Source: [Pasteurella] aerogenes | Lineage (GTDB): Bacteria; Pseudomonadota; Gammaproteobacteria; Enterobacterales; Pasteurellaceae | Reading direction: 5' to 3' | DNA: 64,000 nucleotides | NCBI GenBank assembly: GCA_900637275.1 | Contig: LR134362.1 | Span: forward strand, 1,054,001-1,118,000 | Shown: positions 51,238-60,296 of the stretch, piece after piece | Layout of the letters: every line of letters starts with the position of its first letter | Numbering within the stretch: the stretch's first letter is position 1 | Notes under the pieces: model-generated | What the model was told of the DNA's origin: nothing | Databases searched by the model: none | The model's input: the letters and a program-made list of their open reading frames with translations, nothing else | Translations under genes and position numbers: made by a program

Positions 51238-51672
51238 TTATTTACGAGATAACGACGGCGCCACTTTATCCAATACGCCATTAACATATTTATGGCTGTC
51301 TTCCGCACCAAATACTTTCGCTACTTCAATGGCTTCATTGATTACGACTTTATAAGGTACATCCGGCTCGAATTGCAGTTCATACACCGCTAAGCGCAAC
51401 ACCGCTTTTTCAATCGGATCCAATTCACTTAAATCACGATCCAAAAATGGCATTAACGTGCTGTCCACCACCTCAACATTCGCTACCGTTTCACGAAATA
51501 ATTTACGGAAATAAGGCTTATCCGCCCCTTTCAGTTCTTCTTCCTGATCCACAAAAAATGCCAACTCAACTTCTTCGACAGAGTTTTGTGACACATACCA
51601 AGAATACAACGCTTGAACCGCACATTCTCTCGCACGACGACGAGGAGAGATTTTTTTTACTTGTTCCGTCAT
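51238..51672 (-). CDS. nusB: Transcription antitermination protein NusB
   Basis: Binds boxA RNA with NusE (S10) to keep RNA polymerase from terminating early on rRNA operons. The 144 residues are all helical, with the arginine-rich RNA-binding start KKISPRRRARECAVQALYSW and the family ending VINEAIEVAKVFGAEDSHKYVNGVLDKVA. It starts 4 bases after the ribH stop codon. Confidence 0.96.
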   Translation of the reverse strand: MTEQVKKISPRRRARECAVQALYSWYVSQNSVEEVELAFFVDQEEELKGADKPYFRKLFRETVANVEVVDSTLMPFLDRDLSELDPIEKAVLRLAVYELQFEPDVPYKVVINEAIEVAKVFGAEDSHKYVNGVLDKVAPSLSRK

Positions 51673-51676
51673 CGTC

Positions 51677-52150
51677 TTATGCTGCTTTAATTTGATCTAA
51701 CAAATTGACCATTTCTAAAGCGACTAAAGCAGCTTCCGCCCCTTTATTTCCCGCTTTAGTACCGGCGCGCTCAATCGCCTGCTCAATATTTTCCGTGGTT
51801 AACACACCAAATGCTACTGGAATTTCCGCTTGCATCGCCACTTGCCCTAAACCGCTGCTCGCTTCGCCCGCAACATATTCAAAATGTGCTGTGCCACCGC
51901 GAATAACCGTACCTAAAGCGACGATTGCATCATATTTTTTGCTTTCTGCCAAACGACGTGCCACCAATGGTAATTCATAAGCACCCGGCGCACGTACTAA
52001 CGTAATATTTTCATCTTTAACTTGACCGATACGTTTTAGCGCATCCACAGCGCCTTCTAATAAACTCTCATTAATAAAACTGTTAAAACGCGCGATAACT
52101 ACCGCAATTTTCGCCTCTGGTGCGGCGACTGCTCCTTCTAATACTTTCAT
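51677..52150 (-). CDS. ribH: 6,7-dimethyl-8-ribityllumazine synthase
   Basis: Condenses the pyrimidine and dihydroxybutanone phosphate precursors in the penultimate step of riboflavin synthesis; forms a 60-subunit shell in many bacteria. The ATG at 52150 (MKVLEGAVAAPEAK) follows AGGAA and gives 157 residues; the longer frame upstream is not used. Motifs are ARFNSFINESLLEGA, VRAPGAYELPL, and GTVIRGGTAHFEYV. First gene of ribH-nusB-thiL-pgpA; ribD does not precede it as in E. coli. No FMN riboswitch is visible upstream. Confidence 0.95.
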   Translation of the reverse strand: MKVLEGAVAAPEAKIAVVIARFNSFINESLLEGAVDALKRIGQVKDENITLVRAPGAYELPLVARRLAESKKYDAIVALGTVIRGGTAHFEYVAGEASSGLGQVAMQAEIPVAFGVLTTENIEQAIERAGTKAGNKGAEAALVALEMVNLLDQIKAA

Positions 52151-52454
52151 TCTGTTTCCTACTTTTGGTTTGAAATAATCGGTAGCGGATTTTACCACAA
52201 AACAGAAAAAAATGTAAAAATTCTCTTACCACGCCCATAGGCTAAATCCAGTAATTTTAATCACATATTCTACACCATCAGATCAGCACAACCCCATTAT
52301 CAACCGCGGAATGCAGCACGAATGCCACATAACCTAAAATGCAATATTTTCATAACAAGAAAAAATTTTTTACTTTTTTCGTTATTGTTTCCTATTCTCA
52401 TTTCCTCTAGGATGACAAACGTTCACCCCAGTTAACAACCATAGAGGATCATAC
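52151..52454. other. Intergenic region ribH-doxX
   Basis: 304 bases between divergent genes. The only interpretable element is the candidate ribH promoter near the left end. I looked for an FMN riboswitch on the ribH strand and found none of its conserved blocks. The rest shows no gene. Confidence 0.65.
52189..52218 (-). promoter_or_regulatory. Candidate promoter of ribH
   Basis: On the minus strand TTTACA (52218-52213) and TAAAAT (52194-52189), 18-base spacer, 38 bases before the ribH start. Consensus match only. Confidence 0.4.
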
Positions 52455-52865
52455 ATGAACATCTTAGAAACACTGAAACCCCACATTTTAGGATTATTAA
52501 GAATTCTTGCTGGCTATATGTATTTCTTACATGGCACTGCAAAATTATTTGAATTCCCCATATCTATGACCGGCGGAAATGGATCTGTCGCCTTATTTTC
52601 CCTTATCGGCGTTGCGGCTATTTTAGAGTTAGTGGGCGGTTTATTTTTAATCTTAGGATTATTTACCCGCATTACTTCCTTTTTGTTATCCGGTCAAATG
52701 GCAGTCGCTTATTTAATCGCCCATGCCAGCGCTGCGACGTTCTTATTACCAACCGCAAATAAAGGCGAAGTTGCGGTATTATACTCTCTACTTTTCTTTT
52801 ATTTCGTCTTTTCCGGTCCCGGCGCTTTTGCCTTAGATAACCGCAAAAAAACCAATACACAATAA
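52455..52865 (+). CDS. DoxX family inner membrane protein
   Basis: A 136-residue membrane protein with four hydrophobic segments and the DoxX pattern LLRILAGYMYFLHGTAKLF, then AILELVGGLFLILGLFTRITSFLLSGQMAVAYLIAHA. Family function is unclear, with links to redox and thiosulfate or membrane stress. AGAGGATC precedes the ATG. It is a single gene ending at a strong terminator convergent with the MFS gene. Confidence 0.88.
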   Translation: MNILETLKPHILGLLRILAGYMYFLHGTAKLFEFPISMTGGNGSVALFSLIGVAAILELVGGLFLILGLFTRITSFLLSGQMAVAYLIAHASAATFLLPTANKGEVAVLYSLLFFYFVFSGPGAFALDNRKKTNTQ

Positions 52866-52877
52866 CAGAAAACCTTA

Positions 52878-52931
52878 TAAAAAATCACCGCACTTTACCA
52901 AATTAAAGAGACAAAGTGCGGTGATTTTTTC
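52878..52931. terminator. Inverted uptake-signal terminator between doxX and the MFS gene
   Basis: The stem extends well beyond the paired signals (52887-52895 and 52914-52922) to about 18 bp with A-run and T-run ends, bidirectional. Confidence 0.9.
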
Positions 52932-52945
52932 TGTTTTTTGTACAC

Positions 52946-54157
52946 CTATTTTGCTTTTACTATTTTTTCTTCCCGAATAGGTAAATTTAGCACTGCAGCT
53001 AAAAGCGCCAACACCATATCGGCATACCACATCCATTGATAATCGCCTAATTTGCTGATCGCTAACCCGCCTAAATACGCGCCGAAAAAACCGCCAATTT
53101 GATGGCTCAATAAAGTCAAGCCAAATAACGTAGCAAGATAGCGCACACCGAATAATTTTCCTACTGCCGCCGCAGTCGGCGGAACCGTAGCAAGCCATGT
53201 CAGCCCTAAAGAAATTGCAAAAATATAAAAGGTCAGCGCATTTTTCGGCGCCAATAAAAAGAATCCGATCAACAGGGTACGACTTAAATACATCCAAAAT
53301 AAAATATATTTACTGCGAAAATGCCCGACGCACCACCCTACAATCAAACTGCCGATAACATTGGATAACCCAATCAATGCCAATGACCAAGATGCCACAT
53401 TGGATTTTAATCCCGCTAAAATAATTTCTGTGGGTAAATGGGTAACCAAAAAGGCGATATGAAATCCACAAGTGAAAAAACCGATATGAATTAACCAATA
53501 ACTCCGATCTTTTAAAGCAAATTTCACGACTTGTCCTAAACTTTGTTGCATTTCGGAATGCGCAGGAGGCGGCGTTAGCGAGTTTTTACGCGTCAATAAA
53601 AAGCCGAGTGGTAAACAAATTAAACTGATTAATGCTAAACTGTACATGGCACCTTGCCAACCAAAATATTGACTGACAATTAAGGATTGCAACAAAGGAG
53701 CAAATAAAAATTGCCCGAATGAACTACCGGCGTTAATAATACCTGAGGCAGTTCCTCGATACTGCGGCAAAATATTATTTGCCACTTGTCCCATTAAGAC
53801 AGAAAAACTGCCCGCGCCGGCGCCAAATGCCAATAAAATCCCTAAGGTGAACACCAATCCTAAGGGGGTCAGCAATAAGGGAACCAAGGCACAAGCCACT
53901 GCCAATAAGATCGTTCCGCCGCAAATCACCCAACGCGCACCAAAGCGATCCGCCAATGCACCGGTAATCGGTTGTGATACGCCCCACATCAATTGCGTCA
54001 TCGCTAAAGCAAAACTTAAATCCACAATGGAAATGTCTGACTGTGTTGCAATGGGATTTACAAATAACCCTAAAGACAACCGAATGCCGGAGGTGATTAA
54101 TAAAATAGCAGCGGCGATAAAAACGAATAAAAAAGTGGTGTTACGAGAAGTTGACAT
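52946..54157 (-). CDS. Major facilitator superfamily transporter
   Basis: A 403-residue, 12-helix inner membrane carrier. The first half has SFALAMTQLMWGVSQPITGALADRFGARWV, the MFS loop 2-3 signature, and the half repeat is seen as VIGSLIVGWCVGHFRSKY. The overall pattern resembles the oxalate/formate and monocarboxylate group, but substrate is unknown. Its ATG follows AAGGATTTTT. It is downstream of fbpC on the same strand with a 141-base gap, so it may be separately transcribed. A weak Fur-like sequence lies in that gap but is not convincing. Confidence 0.85.
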   Translation of the reverse strand: MSTSRNTTFLFVFIAAAILLITSGIRLSLGLFVNPIATQSDISIVDLSFALAMTQLMWGVSQPITGALADRFGARWVICGGTILLAVACALVPLLLTPLGLVFTLGILLAFGAGAGSFSVLMGQVANNILPQYRGTASGIINAGSSFGQFLFAPLLQSLIVSQYFGWQGAMYSLALISLICLPLGFLLTRKNSLTPPPAHSEMQQSLGQVVKFALKDRSYWLIHIGFFTCGFHIAFLVTHLPTEIILAGLKSNVASWSLALIGLSNVIGSLIVGWCVGHFRSKYILFWMYLSRTLLIGFFLLAPKNALTFYIFAISLGLTWLATVPPTAAAVGKLFGVRYLATLFGLTLLSHQIGGFFGAYLGGLAISKLGDYQWMWYADMVLALLAAVLNLPIREEKIVKAK

Positions 54158-54298
54158 AAAAATCCTTAATTATGTAATCATATTCCATCATTTAATGATA
54201 TTTAGCGGCCAAGTTTATCCGATCTTACTAACGCATGCGAGAACATTTTGTGGCAAAATATTATTCTCATCCATCATATGAATTAATGTCAGAAACAG

Positions 54299-55342
54299 CT
54301 ATTCTGCTAAAAACAACACCGGATTTTTATCCATATAATGCACCCTTACGCGTGTGCCAATATTAAAAGGTTGAATATGTTGTACTTTAAGTAAAGTGCG
54401 GTCAATTTCTACTTGATATTGGTAAAATTGTCCTAAAAATAAGCCACTTTTAATCACCCCGTTACCTTGATCATCCGGTTGCATTTGGATATGCTGCGGG
54501 CGAATAAGCCAATAGAGCGTTTGTTGCGTTGGTACCGGTTGTCCACTAGCAAGCGTTAACGAAGGATTTACCGCCTGTTGACCAAAAATGGAAAAGAGCT
54601 GCTGTTGATGAATTTGGCATTCTACATAGTTGCAGCTGCCCAAAAACTCTGCGACAAAGCGGCTATTTGGACGTTGATATAAACTTGAGGCATCGCCAAT
54701 TTGCACGATTTTTCCCTGATCCATCACTGCCAATTTATCTGCAAAAGCAAAGGCTTCTTCTTTACTGTGGGTCACAAAAATCGCGGAAATTTTAGCCTGT
54801 TTTAAAATTTGCTTAATTTCTTCGATCATTTGGTAACGCACTTGGCTGTCGATATTGGAAAAAGGTTCGTCCAGCAACAATAAGCGCGGGTTACAAGCCA
54901 GTGCGCGCGCAATTGCAACGCGCTGTTGCTGTCCGCCGGAAAGTTCGTGTGGATAACGTTTTTGTAATCCCTCCAAATGGACAAGTGCGGTCATTTTTTG
55001 CAAAATTTCCTTTTTTTCCACCGCACTTTTTTGCTGTAAACCGAAACAAATATTTTCTTCCACCGTCAAATGCGGAAATAATGCATAATCTTGGAAAATC
55101 AAACCAATTTGGCGAGATTCCACTGGGCAATCGGTGAGATCTTGTTGATGCAATAGAATTCTGCCTTGTGAAATCGGTTGCAAGCCAGCAATGGCTTTTA
55201 ATAGCGTAGTTTTGCCGCAGCCGCTGGCACCGAGCAAACAAAGAATTTCGTTGTCGTCGATGGTTAAATTCAGCCCGTTTAAAATGGCTTCGTGACTATA
55301 TTTTGTGGTGAGATTTTCTACAGTTAATACGCTCATAATCAT
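54299..55342 (-). CDS. fbpC: Iron(III) ABC transporter ATP-binding protein
   Basis: ATPase of a periplasmic ferric-iron importer. It has Walker A GASGCGKTT, signature LSGGQQQRVAIARAL, Walker B LLLLDEPFSNID, His-switch VTHSKEEA, and a C-terminal regulatory (TOBE-like) region from about 240. The start at 55342 overlaps the fbpB stop as ATGA; a second ATG two codons on (55336) is equally possible. The 347-residue length suits the FbpC/PotA group. Third gene of fbpABC. Two uptake signals (54983-54991, 55020-55028) form an inverted pair in the coding sequence. Confidence 0.92.
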   Translation of the reverse strand: MIMSVLTVENLTTKYSHEAILNGLNLTIDDNEILCLLGASGCGKTTLLKAIAGLQPISQGRILLHQQDLTDCPVESRQIGLIFQDYALFPHLTVEENICFGLQQKSAVEKKEILQKMTALVHLEGLQKRYPHELSGGQQQRVAIARALACNPRLLLLDEPFSNIDSQVRYQMIEEIKQILKQAKISAIFVTHSKEEAFAFADKLAVMDQGKIVQIGDASSLYQRPNSRFVAEFLGSCNYVECQIHQQQLFSIFGQQAVNPSLTLASGQPVPTQQTLYWLIRPQHIQMQPDDQGNGVIKSGLFLGQFYQYQVEIDRTLLKVQHIQPFNIGTRVRVHYMDKNPVLFLAE

Positions 55343-57006
55343 GCTTGTTTTGCGGTGGAAGTAAGAGATCGGGTGAGCCAAATTACAGGAATTAGCCCAA
55401 CTAAAATTAAGACAATGGCCGGCAACGCTGCTTGTTCTAATTGTTCATCGGAAGTAAAGGTGAAAACGTAAGTCGCTAAAGTGTCAAAATTAAAGGGTCT
55501 TAATAATAAAGAGGCATTTAATTCTTTCATACATTCAATAAACACCAGTAAAAGTGCGGTCAAAATCCCCTTAGAAAGCAACGGAATATGCACTTTTCTA
55601 AACATTTTAATGCCATTAGATCCGAGTGTTCTGCTTGCCATATCCAATGATGGCGATATTTTATTCATCGACGTTTCAATTCCACCAATCGCCATCGCGG
55701 AAAGACGAAACACATAAGCGGAAATTAAAGCAACAATGGTACCGGAAAAGAGCAAACCAATACTTGGCAATCCGAGCCATTTCAAGGTGTTATTGAAAAT
55801 ATGGTCAAAAGCGGTATAAGGAATTAGGATGCCGATCGCCAATACAGTGCCGGGAATGGCATAACCAAGGCTGGAAATTTGTAAGCTGTAACGCGCCAAG
55901 GGTTTAAATCGTGGCGAATATTGCGGCGCCATGCGTTGTAAATAATGCAAAACCAAACCAATTGCAACACAAATAAGCGACGCAATCACTGAAACGCTCA
56001 AGCTATTGTACGCATACTGCCAAAAGCGTTCCAGTTGCGCTTGCGCAAAATAATGCCATGCCCAATAGGCTAATTTGCCAAGCGGAAGAAAAAACGCCAG
56101 TGCCAGCAAGCCCCAACAGTAAACTTGCGCTAAGATCAAACTTATTCCACTTAATTTTTTGCTCTCCATTTTTTTTTCATAACCGCGTTGATAAGTTTTT
56201 TGTTTGCGGCGGCTATAACGTTCAAGCATCAATAAAACGAAGATCATCAATAACATAAAAATCGCAATTTGGCTTGCCGATCCTAAATCGCCATAGCCAA
56301 GCCAAGTGTCATAAATCGCAGTTGTTAACGTCGGAACTGCAAAATAAGATACCGCGCCAAAATCGCCCAGCGTTTCCATCGCAACTAACGCGGCACCAAC
56401 CGCAATTGCCGGTCGAATTAAGGGAAAAATCACCTGGTATAACACTTGTTTTTTGCCGGCGCCCAACATTTTGGCACTTTGTATTAAATTTTCCGATTGC
56501 TCCATTAATGCCACGCGAACCAATAAGAAAATATAAGGATACAATACCAATGCCAATATAAAACAAGCACCACCAAGGGTACGAATTGACGGAAACCAAT
56601 AATCTTGCGCGCTTTCCCAACCAAAAAAATCGCGCAAAAAGGTTTGCACTGGACCGGCATAATCCAATAAATCAGTATATAAATACCCTACCAAATACGC
56701 CGGCATCGCTAAAGGCAAACAAAGCAGCCATTGCAACATTCGCTGCCCGAAAAATTGATAATGCGAAACGATCCAAGCGCAAGGCAAGGCAAAAATCAAA
56801 CTAAGCGCCACCGTTCCTAACACCAATAACAGCGAATTGATCACATAATCCGCCAGTACGGTTTGCCAAAGGTGCGCCAAATTTTGCCAATCTGCAGAGG
56901 CAGACTCGTATAAAATTGCCGAGATGGGCAAAATAAAAAATAAAGTAATTAAAAGTGCGGTCAAAAACCAGCTAATTTTATGCAATTTTGATGTTATTTT
57001 ACGCAT
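55339..57006 (-). CDS. fbpB: Iron(III) ABC transporter permease
   Basis: Inner membrane permease of 555 residues made of two fused halves of six helices, the FbpB/HitB/SfuB layout. Each half has the ABC-binding loop: AKMLGAGKKQVLYQVIFPLIRPA in the first and SRTLGSNGIKMFRKVHIPLLSKG in the second. It forms the channel fed by FbpA and powered by FbpC. Its stop overlaps the fbpC start. A hairpin in the 60-base gap from fbpA separates expression levels. Uptake signals at 55552-55560 and 56953-56961. Confidence 0.93.
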   Translation of the reverse strand: MRKITSKLHKISWFLTALLITLFFILPISAILYESASADWQNLAHLWQTVLADYVINSLLLVLGTVALSLIFALPCAWIVSHYQFFGQRMLQWLLCLPLAMPAYLVGYLYTDLLDYAGPVQTFLRDFFGWESAQDYWFPSIRTLGGACFILALVLYPYIFLLVRVALMEQSENLIQSAKMLGAGKKQVLYQVIFPLIRPAIAVGAALVAMETLGDFGAVSYFAVPTLTTAIYDTWLGYGDLGSASQIAIFMLLMIFVLLMLERYSRRKQKTYQRGYEKKMESKKLSGISLILAQVYCWGLLALAFFLPLGKLAYWAWHYFAQAQLERFWQYAYNSLSVSVIASLICVAIGLVLHYLQRMAPQYSPRFKPLARYSLQISSLGYAIPGTVLAIGILIPYTAFDHIFNNTLKWLGLPSIGLLFSGTIVALISAYVFRLSAMAIGGIETSMNKISPSLDMASRTLGSNGIKMFRKVHIPLLSKGILTALLLVFIECMKELNASLLLRPFNFDTLATYVFTFTSDEQLEQAALPAIVLILVGLIPVIWLTRSLTSTAKQA

Positions 57007-57022
57007 TTTCTAAGATTGCCAA

Positions 57023-57042
57023 AGGGCGACCTAAGCCGCCCT
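57023..57042 (-). promoter_or_regulatory. Hairpin between fbpA and fbpB
   Basis: AGGGCGGC, TTAG, GTCGCCCT on the minus strand: an 8-bp GC-rich stem with one G-T pair. No T-run follows. Such stems after binding-protein genes usually protect the upstream mRNA and lower permease output. Confidence 0.65.
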
Positions 57043-57066
57043 CAGTAAGTTTTATGCAATGATCCA

Positions 57067-58086
57067 TTACAGATCAAATTTGACTTCATCCACTAATTTC
57101 AGGGCTTTATCATAATTTTCTGCCACTTTTTCCAATGGCAATTCATCCGCGGTAAAGCTGCCCCAAGATTGTACTAACTTAGAACTCGCCACGCCCGGTT
57201 TTACCGGATATTCGTGGTTTAATTCCGCATACATTTGTTGTGCATGATCGCCGCTCAAGTATTCGACTAATTTCACCGCATTTTCTTTATTCGGTGCATA
57301 TTTGGCAAGGGCAACGCCGCTAATGTTTACGTGCGTACCTTGCGCTTTTTGATTTGGAAAGTTGATATATACCGCTTGCGCCCATTCGCGTTGTTTTTCA
57401 TCATCAAGCATTTTGCCGAAATAATAGCTGTTGCCCAAAGCATAATCGCAAATGCCTTCTTTGATCGCTTTCACTTGATCACGATCGCCGCCTTGCGGTT
57501 TTTGTGCTAAGTTCCCTTTCAAATCTTGTAAAAATTGTTTCACTTTAGCTTCGCCATCATGAGCAATCATAGAAGCAAAAAGCGAAACATTGTAGGAATT
57601 TTTCCCCGAACGTACGCAAACTTTGCCTTTATATTCCGGTTTAGCCAAATCGTAATAAGTAAAATCTTCTGGTAATTTGCCAACGCGTTCTTTTGAAGTA
57701 TATATCGCGCGCGCGCGCGTAGTCAGTGCAAACCATTCATTTTTACTGTCACGATATTGCGCCGGAATATTGGCTTTTAATACATCGCTTTCGATAGGTT
57801 GTGCCAAACCGGCATTCACCACTTCCATCACACGGCTAATATCCACGGTTAATAACACGTCTGCTGGGCTTAATTCTCCTTCCCGTTTAACACGTTCAAC
57901 CAACCCTTTATCCGCGAAAATCACATTCACTTTTACCCCAGTGTCTTGCTCAAAGGCTTTTAACATCGGCTCAATTAAATAGGGCTGACGATAAGAATAA
58001 ATATTCACTTCTTCCGAAGCAATTGCGCTCATAGAAACAACCGCAGAAAGACTTACTGCTAAAGCGGAAAGGCGTTTTTTCATCAT
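57067..58086 (-). CDS. fbpA: Ferric iron-binding periplasmic protein
   Basis: Substrate-binding protein of the iron importer. The 339-residue precursor starts with a signal peptide (to about residue 23, MSAIA/SEE). The mature part is of the Mannheimia/Pasteurella FbpA type: EVNIYSYRQPYLIEPML, VNVIFADKGLVERVK, LTTRARAIYTSK, KVCVRSGKNSYNVSLFASMIAH, and ICDYALGNSYYFGKMLDDEKQ with the tyrosine ligands for iron. There is a choice of two adjacent ATG codons (58086, 58083). A (CG)7 run at 57706-57719 encodes part of TTRARAIYTS. A Fur-type box is 71 bases upstream. Confidence 0.94.
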   Translation of the reverse strand: MMKKRLSALAVSLSAVVSMSAIASEEVNIYSYRQPYLIEPMLKAFEQDTGVKVNVIFADKGLVERVKREGELSPADVLLTVDISRVMEVVNAGLAQPIESDVLKANIPAQYRDSKNEWFALTTRARAIYTSKERVGKLPEDFTYYDLAKPEYKGKVCVRSGKNSYNVSLFASMIAHDGEAKVKQFLQDLKGNLAQKPQGGDRDQVKAIKEGICDYALGNSYYFGKMLDDEKQREWAQAVYINFPNQKAQGTHVNISGVALAKYAPNKENAVKLVEYLSGDHAQQMYAELNHEYPVKPGVASSKLVQSWGSFTADELPLEKVAENYDKALKLVDEVKFDL

Positions 58087-58156
58087 TAAAACCTCATTAA
58101 TTCGTAAAATAACAGAATAGATGGTTATTAATACGTGAAAACCCCATATTAGTCAA

Positions 58157-58171
58157 TAAGAATTATTATCA
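58157..58171 (-). promoter_or_regulatory. Fur-type iron box upstream of fbpA
   Basis: On the minus strand TGATAATAATTCTTA matches the 7-1-7 Fur pattern (TGATAAT-N-ATTATCA) at 12 of 14 positions. It lies 71 bases before the fbpA start and covers a possible -10 (GATAAT). Supports iron repression of fbpABC. Confidence 0.7.
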
Positions 58172-58203
58172 TTTATAAATTTAAATGAATAAGAGTATAT
58201 TTT

Positions 58204-60153
58204 TTACTCATTTCCGCCATTTTTCTTACTTTCTAAACTTTCCCAACGCAAAAATGCATCTTCCAAAGCTTGCTCAGTGTCCGCTAACAATTGCAATTTT
58301 GCCGATGTATAATCATGGGACTGTTGGAAAAAGTTTGCATCACCGATTTCTTCTTGAAGTGCGGTGATTTTTTCTTCTAATTCTTCCAATAAATTCGGCA
58401 GTTGCTCCAATTCACGCTGCTCTTTGTAGGATAATTTCACCGTACGCGGCTTATGCGGTTGTGATAAAACGTCCGATTTTTGCACCGTACTTTCTTCCTG
58501 TAGAGCGGCTTTTTTACTTTGACGAGCAGCCTGTTCAGCCGCTTTGGTGGCAAAATAATTGGCTTGTTGCTGTTTGGCGTCGTGGAACCCGCCTACGTAT
58601 TTATTCAATACCCCATCGCCTTCAAAAATATAACATTCCGTGGCAGTGTTATCGATAAATTGACGATCGTGGCTCACAATTAATAAGGTTCCTTGATAAT
58701 CAGTCAAAATATCTTCCAATAATTCTAAGGTTTCCACATCCAAATCATTGGTCGGTTCATCCAGAATTAATAAATTATTCGGTTTTAGCAACAATTTTGC
58801 CAACAACAAGCGATTGCGCTCGCCTCCAGATAAGGCTTTGACTGGCGTCATGGCACGTTTTGGCGGAAATAAAAAGTCTTGCAAATATCCCAATACATGG
58901 CGTTTTATCCCATTAACTTCGATATCTTGTTTTCCGTCCGCCACGTTATCCATCACGGTTTTCTCCGGATCTAAATCCGCCCGATATTGATCAAAATAAG
59001 CAATATCCAGCTTGGTACCACAACGAATATTGCCCGACGTCGGTTGCAATTCGCCTAAAAGCAATTTAATAAACGTCGTTTTACCGCAACCATTTGGTCC
59101 GACCAAAGCAATTTTATCGCCGCGTAAAATAGTAGTACTAAAATGGCTCAACAGGGTTTTATCGCCAATAGCATAACTCACATCCTCCAACTCAAACACA
59201 ATTTTGCCTGAACGACTAGATGTATCCAATTGCAATTTCGCGCTTCCCAACACTTCGCGTCGCTGACGACGTTCTTCGCGCAAGGCTTTTAGGGCGCGCA
59301 CTCGCCCTTCGTTACGAGTTCGTCTGGCTTTGATCCCTTGGCGGATCCAAATTTCTTCTTGTGCCAATTTTTTATCAAACAACTCATTTTGCAACGCTTC
59401 CACACGCAAATTTTCTTCCTTGGTGGTTAAATATAAATCGTAATCTCCCGGATAAGAGACCAATTTGCCACGATCCAAATCCACAATACGTGTCGCCATT
59501 TTGCGAATAAAAGAACGGTCATGGGAAATAAACACAATACTTCCACTAAACCCAAGTAAAAATTCTTCCAACCATTCAATGGCTTCTACATCCAAATGGT
59601 TGGTCGGTTCATCCAACAGCAACACATCCGGCGCACAAACAAGCGCTCTTGCCAATGCTGCTTTACGCAACCAGCCACCGGATAAATCCGCAAGACGCAT
59701 ATCCGGATCCAACGCTAATTTTGCCAACACTTCGTTGATCTGCGTTTCAAACAGCCAACCGCCGGCGTGTTCCAATTGAGCCTGTATATGCGCTAATTGA
59801 TTGAGCAAGCTGTCTTCATAGGCATTTTCCAATAACCACGAAATACGGTGATATTCTTTGAGTAAATCTGCCAAATGCCCAACACCCTCGGCGACATAAT
59901 CAAACACATTGCCCTCAGCATGGCGCGGCGGATCTTGTTCCAAACGGGAAACGACCAAATCGCGTTCAAATTGCAAGCGCCCGTCATCCATCACGACCTC
60001 GCCTGCCAAAATTTTCATTAAAGTCGATTTGCCTGCGCCATTGCGCCCAACTAAACACACCCGCTCGCCGGCTTCAATATGTAATTCGGTGTAATCCAAT
60101 AACGGATGATCGCTAAAAGAAAGGTATCCATTGGTTAAGCTGATTAATGCCAC
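58204..60153 (-). CDS. uup: ABC-F family ATPase Uup
   Basis: Cytoplasmic duplicated ATPase of the ABC-F class, which acts on ribosomes; E. coli uup mutants show more transposon excision. I start it at GTG 60153, since AAGAGG is 5 bases ahead and VALISLTNGYLSFSD aligns with the E. coli start; ATGs at 60180 and further upstream would add unrelated residues. The 649-residue product has two Walker A motifs (GRNGAGKST, GPNGCGKTT), two signatures (LSGGWLRK, LSGGERNR), the KARRTRNEGRVRALKA linker, and a C-terminal coiled-coil (about 560-649). It is divergent from cnoX. Confidence 0.93.
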   Translation of the reverse strand: MALISLTNGYLSFSDHPLLDYTELHIEAGERVCLVGRNGAGKSTLMKILAGEVVMDDGRLQFERDLVVSRLEQDPPRHAEGNVFDYVAEGVGHLADLLKEYHRISWLLENAYEDSLLNQLAHIQAQLEHAGGWLFETQINEVLAKLALDPDMRLADLSGGWLRKAALARALVCAPDVLLLDEPTNHLDVEAIEWLEEFLLGFSGSIVFISHDRSFIRKMATRIVDLDRGKLVSYPGDYDLYLTTKEENLRVEALQNELFDKKLAQEEIWIRQGIKARRTRNEGRVRALKALREERRQRREVLGSAKLQLDTSSRSGKIVFELEDVSYAIGDKTLLSHFSTTILRGDKIALVGPNGCGKTTFIKLLLGELQPTSGNIRCGTKLDIAYFDQYRADLDPEKTVMDNVADGKQDIEVNGIKRHVLGYLQDFLFPPKRAMTPVKALSGGERNRLLLAKLLLKPNNLLILDEPTNDLDVETLELLEDILTDYQGTLLIVSHDRQFIDNTATECYIFEGDGVLNKYVGGFHDAKQQQANYFATKAAEQAARQSKKAALQEESTVQKSDVLSQPHKPRTVKLSYKEQRELEQLPNLLEELEEKITALQEEIGDANFFQQSHDYTSAKLQLLADTEQALEDAFLRWESLESKKNGGNE

Positions 60154-60296
60154 AATAACCTCTTGTTTGCTAAAAAACATAAAAATTGTCGCCGATTTTA
60201 ACAGAGTTAAAGGCATTTGTAGAGGTTAAAAACATTTCAAAATGCACCGCACTTTGCTACAATTTTGCCACTTCAAACGAGGAAAAAGGAATCACC

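Noticed and set aside
52151..52454. Possible FMN riboswitch upstream of ribH
   Set aside because: None of the conserved riboswitch blocks is present on the ribH strand.
54255..54290. Fur-like sequence upstream of the MFS gene
   Set aside because: Only about 10 of 14 positions match the 7-1-7 pattern, and AT-rich DNA gives such matches by chance.
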